Part shown: in pieces, positions 40,566 to 49,442 of the stretch
How the letters are laid out: every line of letters starts with the position of its first letter
Position numbering within the stretch: position 1 is the stretch's first letter
NCBI RefSeq assembly: GCF_021412625.1
Contig: NZ_JAKCFI010000006.1
Location: 1 to 64,000, forward strand
Length of the DNA stretch: 64,000 bases
Source of the DNA: Myxococcus stipitatus
Lineage (GTDB): Bacteria > Myxococcota > Myxococcia > Myxococcales > Myxococcaceae
Direction: 5' to 3'
Position numbers and translations under genes: made by a program
Notes under the pieces: generated by a model
Database searches by the model: none
Told to the model about the DNA's origin: nothing
What the model saw: the letters and a program-made list of their open reading frames with translations, nothing else

Positions 40566-41570
40566 ATGCGCTCGCTCCTGGTCTGGTCCACCCTCCTCCT
40601 GCTGGCATGCAGGAGCACTCCGTCCCCCGCGCCTCCGCCCAAGGCCCCGGTCCCGGCGCGATGTGGCGCCGAGCAGCCCACGGATGGAGCACGGCTCGCG
40701 GTCGGTGACGGCGTGTCCCTCTGGTACAAGGTGGCGGGGAACCCCTCGGGGCCCGTGGTCGTCTTCCTGCACGGCGGCCCCGGATACAACGCCTACGCGT
40801 TCGAGAAGGCTGTCGGCGCGCTGCTCGAGCCTCACGTCCGGATGGTCTACCTGGACCAACGGGGCTGTGCGCGCTCGTGGTTCCCCGCGCGTCCCGAGCA
40901 GCTCGGAATGCGTCCCACCATCGAGGACATCGAGAAGCTACGTGTCCACCTGGGGGCGCGCCGACTCTACGTCATGGGCCATTCCTTCGGCGGGCTCGTC
41001 GCGCTCGAATACCAGCGCGCCCATCCCGAGAGTGTCGAGGGGCTGATGCTCGTGGAGACGACCGGCAACCTGTCTCGCGCGCTGGAGCACCAGCTCGCGA
41101 CGCTGGCCGCGCGAGCCCCCGAGGCCTTCCCCGCCCAGGCGAGCCAGCTCCAAGCGCTCGCGCGGAGCACGGACGCGCCGTTCCAACGAATCCTCGCGGC
41201 CTATGGGCTGGTGGGCAGGCTCCCGCTCCAGCGTCAGCTGCACTTCGCTTCGGATGAGGGCCAGCGACGCAATGAAACCTGGGACGACGAGTCGGGACTC
41301 ATGGCCTGCAACAGCGGCCCGGTCGCCGCCAGGTACTCCGCGGATGGCGACCTCGATTCATCCCACCCGGAGCTGATGAAGCCCCTGTCGGTCCCCACCC
41401 TCGTCTTCGGAGGGCGCAAGAGCGAGGTCATCGGAGCGGAGGCCCTCCAGGAGGCGGCGCGGGCCTGGAATGCGGAGGTCCGCTGGTTCGAGAACAGCGG
41501 CCACTTCATCTACGTCGAAGAGCCCGAGGCCTTCGCCCAGGCGGTGGTCGAGTTCGTCACCCGGCGCTGA
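40566..41570 (+). CDS. Alpha/beta-hydrolase lipoprotein (proline-iminopeptidase-like)
   Basis: A 334-residue exported hydrolase. The signal SLLVWSTLLLLAC gives a lipobox. The fold reads VVVFLHGGPGYNAYAFE (HGGPG oxyanion loop), MVYLDQRGCARSW (DQRG-S/A, the proline iminopeptidase group signature), LYVMGHSFGGLVALEY (GxSxG with Ser nucleophile), VPTLVFGGRKSEVIG (acid region) and NSGHFIYVEEP (catalytic His). Proline iminopeptidase relatives hydrolyse N-terminal Pro, amides or esters; the lipid anchor places it in the envelope. Confidence 0.87.
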   Translation: MRSLLVWSTLLLLACRSTPSPAPPPKAPVPARCGAEQPTDGARLAVGDGVSLWYKVAGNPSGPVVVFLHGGPGYNAYAFEKAVGALLEPHVRMVYLDQRGCARSWFPARPEQLGMRPTIEDIEKLRVHLGARRLYVMGHSFGGLVALEYQRAHPESVEGLMLVETTGNLSRALEHQLATLAARAPEAFPAQASQLQALARSTDAPFQRILAAYGLVGRLPLQRQLHFASDEGQRRNETWDDESGLMACNSGPVAARYSADGDLDSSHPELMKPLSVPTLVFGGRKSEVIGAEALQEAARAWNAEVRWFENSGHFIYVEEPEAFAQAVVEFVTRR

Positions 41571-41571
41571 G

Positions 41572-41898
41572 CTAATCCAGACGCGACGGAGCGTCCCCCC
41601 ACGGCTCGTAGACGCCGATGGGGACCTCCGAGTCCTCGATGTTCAACACGGTGCTGGGCGGAACGCCGAGCTGGCGGAGCTGCTGCTTGAGGAAGCGGAT
41701 CGCCTCCGGCACGCGCTCCCGCGCCACCTCCACGTCGACGATGGCCACGCCACCGCCGGTGCCGCCCCCCGTCACCGCGCCGAGCCCCGCCTCGGCCAGC
41801 GCCGACTTCAAGGGAGCCTCGACCGCGTCACGGCCGCCCAGCCCGGACCGGGCCAGGTCCTGCGAGTTGAACATCACCTCGATCAGCTGGGCATTCAT
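41572..41898 (-). CDS. Hypothetical protein, about 108 residues
   Basis: A small soluble acidic protein (LIEVMFNSQDLARSGLGGRD, GGGTGGGVAIVDVEVA, RFLKQQLRQLGVPPST). The Gly-rich turn and the alternating beta/alpha pattern suggest a ferredoxin-like or similar alpha/beta fold. Family not recognised. It ends 2 nt from the hydrolase stop on the opposite strand. The ATG at 41898 is preferred; a longer frame starts at 41976 in a poorly composed segment. Confidence 0.5.
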   Translation of the reverse strand: MNAQLIEVMFNSQDLARSGLGGRDAVEAPLKSALAEAGLGAVTGGGTGGGVAIVDVEVARERVPEAIRFLKQQLRQLGVPPSTVLNIEDSEVPIGVYEPWGDAPSRLD

Positions 41899-42098
41899 GG
41901 CGGCGGCGCGCGGCAAGGGCCCGGGAAGCAGGAGGGCCTCGCGCGCGATGGTAGTCGCATCGCCGCGCCTCGGCATCCCTCCTCGCCGCGCACACGCTCG
42001 AACTGTCGGATGCCTCGCGCGAGTTCCATCGAAGTCGTGGCTGGTGCGATTCGCGCGCCGGTTCGTGTCACATCCGCCGTGCTAGCGTCGCGCACACG

Positions 42099-43094
42099 AT
42101 GTCCGTCACACGCCCGCGATGCCCGCGCTGCGCGCCGTCCCCCGCACCGGAGGGCGACTGGGTGGACGTGACGAGGGAGCCGGAGACTGGCATCGAGAGC
42201 ATCCGCGCCCACTTCACCGGACATGCCTACGACCCGCACTTCCATGACGCGTACGCCGTGGGCGTGACGGAGCAGGGCCTCCAGGTGTTCTCCTGTCGCA
42301 GGTCGCTGCACCGCAGCACGCCCGGGCGCGTCATCCTCATCGAGCCCGGGGAGACGCATGACGGTGACGCGAACCTCCCGGAGGGCTTCACGTACCTGAT
42401 GCTCTACCTGCCCCCCGCGTGGATGCAGCAGGCCCGGGCGCGCGTGAGCGATGGCGCGCGCCCGCTCCAGGACGCCGGCTTCCAGGCGACCCTCAACGAA
42501 GCGCCGGGGCTCGCCACCACCCTCCATCGCGCCTTCTGGGCGCTGCGTTCGCCGGGCGCGCGGCTCGCCAGGGATGAGGCCCTGGACGCGCTGGCCGCGG
42601 CGCTCATGCCCCACCTGGGCGCCTCCGCCGTCACACGCCAGGGGGAGACGGCGCACCGGGCCGCGCGCCGCGCGAGGGAGTTGTTGCGCGCGCGCATGGA
42701 GGAGGACCTCGGCCTGGACGAGCTGGCCCGCTGCTGCGGTGCCAACCGCTTCCAGCTCTCCCGCGCGTTCCGGGCGGCGTATGGCCTCCCGCCCCACGCG
42801 TACCTCGTCCAGCTCCGCCTGGGCGCGGCGCGACGGCGGCTCGCCCGGGGCGAGTCCCCCGCCAGCGTCGCCGCCGCCGTGGGCTTCGCGGACCAGAGCC
42901 ACCTGGGCCGGTGGTTCCGCCGCGCCTATGGCCTCACGCCCGCCGCCTATCGCGCGTCGTGCACGAACGTTCCAGACCGGAGCGCCCTCCCCGTCGAGGA
43001 TTCGCGTCGACAGGGGAGCCCACCATGCCCGAGCTGTTCACGACCAAGGTCGCCATCATCGTCCGCGAGGACCTCGCCGTCTGGCAGAAGCTGA
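42099..43094 (+). CDS. AraC-family transcriptional regulator
   Basis: A 331-residue protein. The N-terminal cupin-type AraC ligand domain includes HFTGHAYDPHFHDAYAVGVT, RVILIEPGETHDGDA. The C-terminal domain has LGLDELARCCGANRFQLSRA then FRAAYGLPPHAYL and ASVAAAVGFADQSHLGRWFRR then AYGLTPAAYR, the full two-HTH AraC signature. After YRASCTN the sequence continues about 40 low-complexity Ser/Arg/Pro residues, overlapping the next gene by 70 nt, so the last part may be non-domain tail. The downstream DUF2000 gene is its likely target. Confidence 0.85.
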   Translation: MSVTRPRCPRCAPSPAPEGDWVDVTREPETGIESIRAHFTGHAYDPHFHDAYAVGVTEQGLQVFSCRRSLHRSTPGRVILIEPGETHDGDANLPEGFTYLMLYLPPAWMQQARARVSDGARPLQDAGFQATLNEAPGLATTLHRAFWALRSPGARLARDEALDALAAALMPHLGASAVTRQGETAHRAARRARELLRARMEEDLGLDELARCCGANRFQLSRAFRAAYGLPPHAYLVQLRLGAARRRLARGESPASVAAAVGFADQSHLGRWFRRAYGLTPAAYRASCTNVPDRSALPVEDSRRQGSPPCPSCSRPRSPSSSARTSPSGRS

Positions 43095-43441
43095 ACGTCA
43101 CCGCCTTCCTCGCCACCGGCATCGCCGCGTCGACACCCGAGGCCCTGGGCGAGCCCTACGAGGACGCCTCCGGCCGGCGCTACAGCCGGATGCTCGGCCA
43201 GCCGATGCTCGTCTTCTCCGCCACGCGCGAGCAGCTCCAGGCCGCGCACCGCGCCGCCGTGGAGCGCGAGCTGACGACGGCCGTCTACGTGGCCGCCATG
43301 TTCACCACGGGCAACGACACGGACAACCGCGCCGCCCTCCGCGCGGAGAACCCCGACGCGCTCGACCTGGTGGGCCTCGCCCTGCGTGGAGAGCGCAAGG
43401 GCGTGGACAAGGCCGTGAAGGGCCTGTCCCTGCACAAGTAG
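43025..43441 (+). CDS. DUF2000-family protein
   Basis: A 138-residue soluble protein. KVAIIVREDLAVWQKLNVTA, FLATGIAASTPEALGEPYED, YSRMLGQPMLVFSATREQL and AVYVAAMFTTGNDTDNRAAL match the DUF2000 layout, thought to be related to peptidyl-tRNA hydrolase-like folds. Function is unknown; the family often sits beside AraC regulators, as here. The ATG is inside the 3' end of the AraC gene. Confidence 0.85.
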   Translation: MPELFTTKVAIIVREDLAVWQKLNVTAFLATGIAASTPEALGEPYEDASGRRYSRMLGQPMLVFSATREQLQAAHRAAVERELTTAVYVAAMFTTGNDTDNRAALRAENPDALDLVGLALRGERKGVDKAVKGLSLHK

Positions 43442-43445
43442 GCCC

Positions 43446-44153
43446 TCAGCGGTCGTCCCAGCGTGCGTCCCCCGCCTCGGCGGTGAGGAGGATGCGGATG
43501 GCGGTGATGGCGGACCCGACGTCCACCGGGTCCCCCGTGAGGGCGTCGCGGTAGAGGAAGAAGTTGCCGACACGCACGATGGCGTGGGCCAGCGCGTCCA
43601 GGCTGAGCGCCGGGCGGATGTGGCGCTCGCGCACGCCCTCCTCCAGCGCCGCGCGGATGCTGGCCGCGCAGCGCGCCTCCACGCGGCTGCTCTTCGACAT
43701 GAGCACGCGCATGGCGTACTCGGAGTCCTGCTGGATGAAGCGGCGCAGGGGCGCGTCCTCGACGATGAGGCGGATGAGCCGCTGGGTGACGTCCGCCGCG
43801 TAGGCGGGGCCCTCGCCCCGCGCCTGCCCCCGGACGGAGGCGAGCGCGGCGTCGAAGCGCGACGAGAGGACCTCGCCATAGAGCAGCTCGCGCGACCCCG
43901 CCCAGCGGAACACCGTGGCGCGGCTGACGCCCAGCGCCTGGGCCATGCGGCCGATGTCGAAGCGCTCGCCCGCCTCCCACCACGCGAGCGCCAGGGTGAA
44001 CAGGTCCCGCGGCGTGGCGCGCGACGGCGCCGCCAGCCTGCGCCCGAGCGGCGTCAACCGCGCCTCCCGCGCCGACGCGCCGGCCCTGGGCCGCGTCCGG
44101 GGCTTCACGGGCCTGGCGGCGCGCCGAGGGGATTTGGCCCGGGAGGACTTCAT
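43446..44153 (-). CDS. TetR-family transcriptional regulator
   Basis: A 235-residue protein. A Lys/Arg-rich N-terminal tail (KSSRAKSPRRAARPVKPRTR) precedes the HTH GERFDIGRMAQALGVSRATV then FRWAGSRELLYGEV. Here the usual Y/F-YF motif is VFRWAGSRE, a variant. The ligand domain follows. It is the fourth gene of an overlapping operon (its ATG overlaps the SDR stop at 44150), so it probably regulates the BVMO-SDR genes before it. It is convergent with DUF2000, 4 bp apart. Confidence 0.85.
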   Translation of the reverse strand: MKSSRAKSPRRAARPVKPRTRPRAGASAREARLTPLGRRLAAPSRATPRDLFTLALAWWEAGERFDIGRMAQALGVSRATVFRWAGSRELLYGEVLSSRFDAALASVRGQARGEGPAYAADVTQRLIRLIVEDAPLRRFIQQDSEYAMRVLMSKSSRVEARCAASIRAALEEGVRERHIRPALSLDALAHAIVRVGNFFLYRDALTGDPVDVGSAITAIRILLTAEAGDARWDDR

Positions 44154-44995
44154 GCCGCGACACCCAGCATCTTGCGCCGCCGCCGGCGCGCGCCCGCCAC
44201 CAGCAGCCGCTGATAGAGGGTGGGGAGGATCCGCTGCATCAGGTCGATGAAGACGGCGTCCCCGCCGATGAGCTGGCGGCGCCGGTTCTTGCGGATGGCG
44301 GCGTAGATGTCGGAGGCGGCGCGCTCCGGCGTGGTGACGAAGGATTTCTCGAAGTCCTTCGACGACCGCTCGTCCGTCCAGCCGGCCCGGGGCGTCACCC
44401 GCGCGCTGCGCGCGATGTTCGTCTTGATGCCTCCGGGGTGCACACAGGTGACGCCGATGGTGCCGGGGTCCACCTCCAGTTCCTGGCGCAGCGCCTCCGT
44501 GAAGCCCTTCACCGCGAACTTCGCCGCGTTGTAGGCGCCCTGCGTGGGCACGCCGATGAGGCCGAAGACGCTGGAGACGTTGACGATGTGGGCCTCCTCC
44601 ACCGCCTTCAGGTGCGGCAGGAAGGCCTTGGTGCCGTACACCACGCCCCAGAAGTTGATGTTCATCAGCCACTCGAAGTCCTCGTACCGGGTGTCCTCGA
44701 TGGTGGCGCCCAGGGCCACGCCCGCGTTGTTGATGACGATGTGGACGGCGCCGAACTCGCGCGCCACCGCGTCCGCCCAGGCATGCACCTGCTCGCGCTT
44801 CGCCACGTCCACCGTGTCGGCCCGCACGCGCACGCCCAGCTCCCGGCAGCGCGCCTCCGTCTCCGCCAGGGCCTGCGCGTTCACGTCCGACAGCGCGACG
44901 TGACACCCCTCGCGCGCCAGCAACATCGCGGTGGCGCGACCGATGCCCGACCCCGCTCCGGTGATTGCCGCGACCCTGTCCTTCACCGATTTCAT
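44150..44995 (-). CDS. Short-chain dehydrogenase/reductase (mymA-operon Rv3085-like)
   Basis: A 281-residue oxidoreductase. It has VAAITGAGSGIGRATAMLLA (TGxxxGIG), IVINNAGVAL, NVSSVFGLIGVPTQGAYNAAK with catalytic Ser and YxxxK, and HPGGIKTNIAR after the PG motif. The Arg-rich tail is like the lipid-metabolism SDRs. Context and family point to a Rv3085/sadH-like enzyme acting on a long-chain alcohol or aldehyde. The start at 44995 shares bases with the end of the esterase remnant; the longer frame lacks the normal SDR N-terminus. AGGGAG precedes the ATG. Confidence 0.9.
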   Translation of the reverse strand: MKSVKDRVAAITGAGSGIGRATAMLLAREGCHVALSDVNAQALAETEARCRELGVRVRADTVDVAKREQVHAWADAVAREFGAVHIVINNAGVALGATIEDTRYEDFEWLMNINFWGVVYGTKAFLPHLKAVEEAHIVNVSSVFGLIGVPTQGAYNAAKFAVKGFTEALRQELEVDPGTIGVTCVHPGGIKTNIARSARVTPRAGWTDERSSKDFEKSFVTTPERAASDIYAAIRKNRRRQLIGGDAVFIDLMQRILPTLYQRLLVAGARRRRRKMLGVAA

Positions 44996-45237
44996 CCGTT
45001 GGCTCCCTTTCGCGCCACGTCCGCCGCCCCCTCGTCGAGCATCCGGCGCGGCGACGTGGCGACCTCCACCATCGCATCCCGGCAGGCGCCACTCAGCCCC
45101 GTCATGTTGGCGAACGCGTGAATCCATCCCTCGAAGCGCCGGTGCGTCACCGGCGGCCCCGCGTGGGGCAGGCCCAGGAGCAGCCGCGCGGCGCGATGCT
45201 CCAGCCGCTCCAGGAACGACACCGGGGCCTCAGCCAT
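44992..45237 (-). pseudogene. Esterase/lipase (HSL family, LipR-like) reduced by internal deletion
   Basis: An 81-residue frame that joins the two ends of an alpha/beta-hydrolase. MAEAPVSFLERLEHRAARLL resembles the N-terminal helix of long-chain esterases in this cluster type. After a join at about residue 27, HRRFEGWIHAFANMTGLSGA then CRDAMVEVA matches the C-terminal HSL segment, with the catalytic His in GWIHAF. The whole middle, about 250 residues with HGGG and GDSAGG nucleophile elbow, is missing. The frame, start and overlaps (ATGGCTGA with the BVMO, ATGA with the SDR) are intact, so the deletion was in frame and keeps coupling. Non-catalytic. Confidence 0.6.
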
Positions 45238-46753
45238 GGGCCAGCGCCCTCGACCGCGCGCGGCGCGCGACAGTCAGCCGGTCATGCCGGGCGATGGCGC
45301 GATACTCCGAGGGCTCGAAGGCCACCACCCGGTGCTTGTAGGAGAAGGTGAAGCCGGGCCACAGCGTGGAGTTGCGCCCCGTCGCGTCCATGTACCAGCT
45401 CACGCAGCCGCCCTGACTCCACACCGTGTCGCGCATGCGCTCATCGAGGTCGCGCACGTAGGCCGCCTGGGCCTCCGCCGTGGGCTCCACCGCGGCCAGG
45501 TCCCGGCCCTCCAGGAAGCGCAGCGCGTTGAGCACGTGGGCGAGCTGGCTCTCCACCATGAGGATGACGGAGGTGTGCCCCAGCCCGGTGTTGGGCCCCA
45601 GCAACATGAAGAGGTTGGGGAAGCCATGCACCGTCATGCCCAGGTGCGCCTTCATGCTGCCCGCCCAGTGCTCGGCCAGCGTGCGGCCGTCCCGTCCCCG
45701 GATGTACCGGGCGAAGGACGGGTCGGTGATGTGGAAGCCCGTACCGAAGATGAGCGTGTCCACCGGATGCTCCGCGCCCTCGTCGGTGACGACGGAGTGC
45801 TCGCGCACCTCGCGCACGCCCTCGGTGACGACCTGGACGTTGTCCTGGGTGAGCGAGCGCAGGTAGTCGTCGGAGATGAGCACCCGCTTGCAGCCCATGG
45901 TGTAGCGGGGCCGCAGCTTCGCGCGCAGCGCCGGGTCCTTCACGGAGGCCTTGAGGTGACGCAGCGCGCGCCGCTGGGCCAGCCGGATGAGCCAGGGGTG
46001 CAGGAAGGCCAGCCCCGAGGCCTCGTGCGTCGAATAGAGGAACGCGCGCGCCAGCCACCGCATGCCGGGCACCCGCGCGTACAACCACTTCACCCAGCGG
46101 GCGATGGGGTGGTCCTTGCGCGGCATCACCCAGGCCGGCGTGCGCTGGAAGAGGACCAGGCTTCCCACCTGGGGCTGGATGGCCGGGACGAACTGGATGG
46201 AGGACGCGCCGGTGCCCACCACCGCCACCCGACGGCCCGTCAACACGTGGTCGTGGTCCCACCGCGCCGAGTGCATCACCTTGCCCTGGAAGCGCTCCAG
46301 CCCGGGCAGCTTCGGCGTCAGCGGCTCGTTGAAGGCCCCCGCCGCGAAGACGAAGACCTCCGCCGTGAACGCGCCCTGGGAGGTCTGGATGCGCCACAGC
46401 TGCGCGGCGTCGTCCCAGCGCGCCTCCTCGACGGCGTGGTGGAACCGCAGCCAGGGCCGCAGGCCGAACCGCTCCACGCAGTCACGCAGGTAGGCGTGGA
46501 TCTCCCCTTGGGGTGAATAGGCCCGGGACCAGCGGGGGTTGGGGGCAAAGGAGAACGAGTACAGGTGCGAGGGGACGTCGCACGCGCAGCCCGGATAGGA
46601 GTTGTCGCGCCACACGCCCCCCACGTCCCCGGCCCGCTCCAGGACGACGAAGTCCTCCAGTCCCTCCTGGCGGAGCCGGATGGCCATCCCCAGGCCGCTG
46701 AAGCCGGCGCCGACGATGACGACGCGGAAATGACCGGGCTGTCGAGGTGACAC
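45230..46753 (-). CDS. Baeyer-Villiger-type flavin monooxygenase (MymA-like)
   Basis: A 507-residue FAD/NADPH enzyme. FRVVIVGAGFSGLGMAIRLR is the FAD Rossmann motif, GDVGGVWRDNSYPGCACDVP the BVMO-type loop, FQGKVMHSARWD fits the FxGxxxHxxxW(P/D) fingerprint and RRVAVVGTGASSIQFVPAI the NADPH Rossmann. MVESQLAHVLNALRF and TFSYKHRVVAF are typical of the C-terminal domain. MymA/EthA-type enzymes oxidise ketones and thioketones. GTG at 46753 is chosen for the AGGAGG about 5 nt upstream; the longer frame would add only a few residues before the FAD motif. First gene of a four-gene operon. Confidence 0.92.
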   Translation of the reverse strand: MSPRQPGHFRVVIVGAGFSGLGMAIRLRQEGLEDFVVLERAGDVGGVWRDNSYPGCACDVPSHLYSFSFAPNPRWSRAYSPQGEIHAYLRDCVERFGLRPWLRFHHAVEEARWDDAAQLWRIQTSQGAFTAEVFVFAAGAFNEPLTPKLPGLERFQGKVMHSARWDHDHVLTGRRVAVVGTGASSIQFVPAIQPQVGSLVLFQRTPAWVMPRKDHPIARWVKWLYARVPGMRWLARAFLYSTHEASGLAFLHPWLIRLAQRRALRHLKASVKDPALRAKLRPRYTMGCKRVLISDDYLRSLTQDNVQVVTEGVREVREHSVVTDEGAEHPVDTLIFGTGFHITDPSFARYIRGRDGRTLAEHWAGSMKAHLGMTVHGFPNLFMLLGPNTGLGHTSVILMVESQLAHVLNALRFLEGRDLAAVEPTAEAQAAYVRDLDERMRDTVWSQGGCVSWYMDATGRNSTLWPGFTFSYKHRVVAFEPSEYRAIARHDRLTVARRARSRALAHG

Positions 46754-46896
46754 GGGGACCTCCTGAACGGACCGACGCACGCCCGCCGCCGCCACCCACA
46801 CGACACCCGCCTAGCATGGCGCGCCATGCGTCACTTCGCAAACTCGACGCATCCGCGACACGGATGCGCCGGGTGTCGCGCCCCGCACGGGCCGGG

Positions 46897-47445
46897 TCAG
46901 TGGAGCAGGTGCTCGAGGAGCGTCTTGAGGCCGATGCCGATGAGCACCACGCCGCCGAGCACCTCGATGCTGGTGCCGAAGCGCTCGCCCAGGCGTTTGC
47001 CCGCCCAGGCGCCGGCCACGGAGAGCACGAAGGTCATCACGCCGATGAGGCTGGTGGACAGGAAGATGCCCAGCTCCAGGGCGGGCAGCGTGACGCCCAC
47101 GGCGAGCGCGTCGATGCTGGTGGCCACGCCCAGGGTCAGCAGCATGGGCAGCGTGACGCTCGCCGCGGGGCGCTCCTCTTCCTTGTCGTGGGAGAAGGCC
47201 TCCCAGAGCATGTGCCCACCGACGATGGCCAGCAGGCCGAAGGCAATCCAGTGGTCGATGGAGGCGAAGTGCGTGAGGATGGCCTTGCCCCCGAGCGCGC
47301 CGGCCAGCGACATGCCGAACTGGAACACGCCGAAGGTGAGGGCCAGCTTGAGCACGTCCGGAGGGCGGGCGCCACGGATGGCCATGCCGCCGGAGACGGC
47401 GGTGGCGTCCATCGCCACCCCGAGCGCGATGAGGAGCAGGGTCAT
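46897..47445 (-). CDS. mntP: MntP-family manganese efflux pump
   Basis: A 182-residue membrane protein with six hydrophobic segments. LIALGVAMDATAVSGGMAIR and TLGVATSIDALAVGVTLP are the paired MntP motifs, with the Asp residues in MDA and SIDA that bind Mn2+; FGVFQFGMSLAGALGG follows. It exports excess Mn2+ across the inner membrane. There is no room upstream for a manganese riboswitch: the neighbouring RapZ gene ends 42 bp before its start. Confidence 0.9.
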   Translation of the reverse strand: MTLLLIALGVAMDATAVSGGMAIRGARPPDVLKLALTFGVFQFGMSLAGALGGKAILTHFASIDHWIAFGLLAIVGGHMLWEAFSHDKEEERPAASVTLPMLLTLGVATSIDALAVGVTLPALELGIFLSTSLIGVMTFVLSVAGAWAGKRLGERFGTSIEVLGGVVLIGIGLKTLLEHLLH

Positions 47446-47487
47446 GGGCGGCTGTCTACGCGAGACGGCCGCACAAGACCACCCCTA

Positions 47488-48351
47488 CTACTCCTTCTCG
47501 ATGTCGCGGTCCCACAGCTGCACGCGGGTGTTCTGGTCGGTCAGCCGCCGGGTGAGCTCCGCGGCGATGGCGACCGAGCGGTGCTTGCCGCCGGTGCAGC
47601 CCAGGGCGACGGTGAGGTACGCCTTGCCCTCCTTCTGGTAGCGCGGGAAGAGGAAGCGGCACAGGTCCACGACCTTCTCCAGGAACTGCTGCGTCTCCTC
47701 GCGGTCCAGCACGTAGGCGGCGACCTTGGGCACCTTGCCCGTCAGCCCCTTGAGCTCCGGGACGAAGTACGGGTTGGGCAGGAAGCGCACGTCCAGCACC
47801 AGGTCCGCCTGGGGCGGCACGCCGTAGCGGTAGCCGAACGACATGACGGACAGGCTGGGGCCGGCGGCCGGCTCCGGGCTGAAGCGCGCCTGCACCATGC
47901 GCTTCAGGTCGTGGACGTTGAGCACCGACGAGTCGATGACCTGGTCGGCGATTTCGCGCAGGTCCCGGAGCTCCTCGCGCTCGGCCTTGATGCCCTCGGC
48001 GACGGTGCCGTTGGGGGCGAGCGGGTGGCGGCGGCGCGTCTCGCTGAAGCGACGGATGAGGCTGTCGTCGCTGGAGTCGAGGAAGAGCACCTCCACGTGG
48101 TGACCGGCGCGGCGCACCTCGTCGAGGATGCGGGGGGCCTCCTTGAGGAAGACGCCCTCGCGCACGTCCATCACCAACGCCATGCGCTCGATGTTGCCGC
48201 CCCCCGCCAGCTCGGTGAGCTTGGGGAGCAGCAGCACGGGCAGGTTGTCGATGCAGAAGAAGCCCGAATCCTCCAGCGCCCGGATGGCGGTGGACTTGCC
48301 GGAGCCGGACATGCCGGTGATGACGACCATCTGTTTGGCGGACGCGGTCAC
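47488..48351 (-). CDS. rapZ: RapZ (YvcJ)-family nucleotide-binding protein
   Basis: A 287-residue protein. Walker A is VVITGMSGSGKSTAIRALED, then FFCIDNLPVLLLPKL, the Walker B region LVMDVREGVFL, and the C-terminal domain VMSFGYRYGVPPQADLVLDVRFLPNPYF with YLTVALGCTGGKHRSVAIAAEL, the RapZ signature. In E. coli RapZ is an RNA-binding adaptor for GlmZ; in other bacteria, paired with HPr kinase, it is linked to envelope-precursor control and nucleotide signalling. GTGA overlap with the HPr kinase gene confirms an operon. Confidence 0.95.
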   Translation of the reverse strand: MTASAKQMVVITGMSGSGKSTAIRALEDSGFFCIDNLPVLLLPKLTELAGGGNIERMALVMDVREGVFLKEAPRILDEVRRAGHHVEVLFLDSSDDSLIRRFSETRRRHPLAPNGTVAEGIKAEREELRDLREIADQVIDSSVLNVHDLKRMVQARFSPEPAAGPSLSVMSFGYRYGVPPQADLVLDVRFLPNPYFVPELKGLTGKVPKVAAYVLDREETQQFLEKVVDLCRFLFPRYQKEGKAYLTVALGCTGGKHRSVAIAAELTRRLTDQNTRVQLWDRDIEKE

Positions 48352-49313
48352 TCGACTTCTTCTCCAAGGGTGCGGCGCATCGCCCCTTCGGCGATGGCCC
48401 GGTTGAGCCGCTCGGCGAACTCCCGCGCCGAGTGATGGCCCTGTTGCTTCAGGAGCTGGTTGCGGGCGGCCACCTCGATGATGGTCGCCATGTTGCGGCC
48501 GGGGCGGACGGGTACCACCGACAGCGGGATGTCCACACCTACTATCTGCAGGTGCTTGTCCTCGACGCCCAGCCGATCGTACTCCTGGTGGGGATCCCAC
48601 TCCTGGAGTTCGATGACCAGTTCGATCTTCTTCTGTTCGCGGATGGCCGCGACGCCGAACAGGTCCTTGATGTTGATGATGCCCAGGCCCCGGATTTCCA
48701 TGTGGTGCTTGATGACCGGGTTGCCGGCGCCATAGACGGCGCCCTTGCGGCGGATGACGTCGACGATGTCGTCGGCCACGAGGCGGTGGGCGCGCATCAC
48801 CAGGTCCAGGGCGATTTCGCTCTTGCCGATGCCGCTCTTGCCCAACAGCAGGATGCCCACGCCGAACACGTCCATCAGCACGCCGTGCAGGCTGCTGGAT
48901 TCGGTGAGGGCCTCGTCGAGGAAGGACTGCACCCGGGTGATGAAGTCGCTGGAGAGCAGCGGCGTCTTCATCAGCGCCAGCCCGCCCGCCTCGCAGGTCT
49001 CCACGAGGATGGGGGGAATCTCCAGCTCCTTGGTCACCACCACGCAGGCCAGGTCCTCCTGTTCGAAGAGGTTGGCGAGCGCCTCGCGCTGGCGGGCTTC
49101 GGGCAGGGTCGCCAGGTAGGAGATTTCCGTGTTGCCAAAGACCTGGACCCGGCGGGGGTGCAGGTGTTCGGTGAAGCCCGCCAGGGCCAGCCCGGGCTTC
49201 TGGATGCGTGACGAGTCCACCGTGCGCGACAGACCCCCGCGGCCAGCCACCAGGGTGAGCCGCAGGTCGTAGTCGTGGTCCTCGAGCAGTTGCGAGATGC
49301 GGATGGATTTCAT
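48348..49313 (-). CDS. hprK: HPr kinase/phosphorylase
   Basis: A 321-residue bifunctional enzyme for Ser phosphorylation of HPr. The N-terminal domain ends at ETCEAGGLALMKTPLLSSDF. The kinase domain has VGILLLGKSGIGKSEIALDL with the P-loop GKSGIGKS; HRLVADDIVDV holds the catalytic acidic pair. MEIRGLGIINIKDLFGVAAI is the canonical HPrK signature loop, and VPVRPGRNMATIIEVAA is the C-terminal motif. In Proteobacteria it is part of nitrogen/carbon PTS control and sits with rapZ. The frame continues far upstream but the ATG at 49313 gives the normal N-terminus MKSIRISQLLED. Confidence 0.95.
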   Translation of the reverse strand: MKSIRISQLLEDHDYDLRLTLVAGRGGLSRTVDSSRIQKPGLALAGFTEHLHPRRVQVFGNTEISYLATLPEARQREALANLFEQEDLACVVVTKELEIPPILVETCEAGGLALMKTPLLSSDFITRVQSFLDEALTESSSLHGVLMDVFGVGILLLGKSGIGKSEIALDLVMRAHRLVADDIVDVIRRKGAVYGAGNPVIKHHMEIRGLGIINIKDLFGVAAIREQKKIELVIELQEWDPHQEYDRLGVEDKHLQIVGVDIPLSVVPVRPGRNMATIIEVAARNQLLKQQGHHSAREFAERLNRAIAEGAMRRTLGEEVE

Positions 49314-49442
49314 CGTCAGCGCCTGGATATCACCGATGGGGCCTTTCGAGATGCCCGCCTGGAGGGGAGGCCCCCCACTTCCGCGCACACCTGTTCTCCG
49401 AGGCCATTCCCCAGCGCCCCGCGCGTTGCTAAGCCCGCATCC

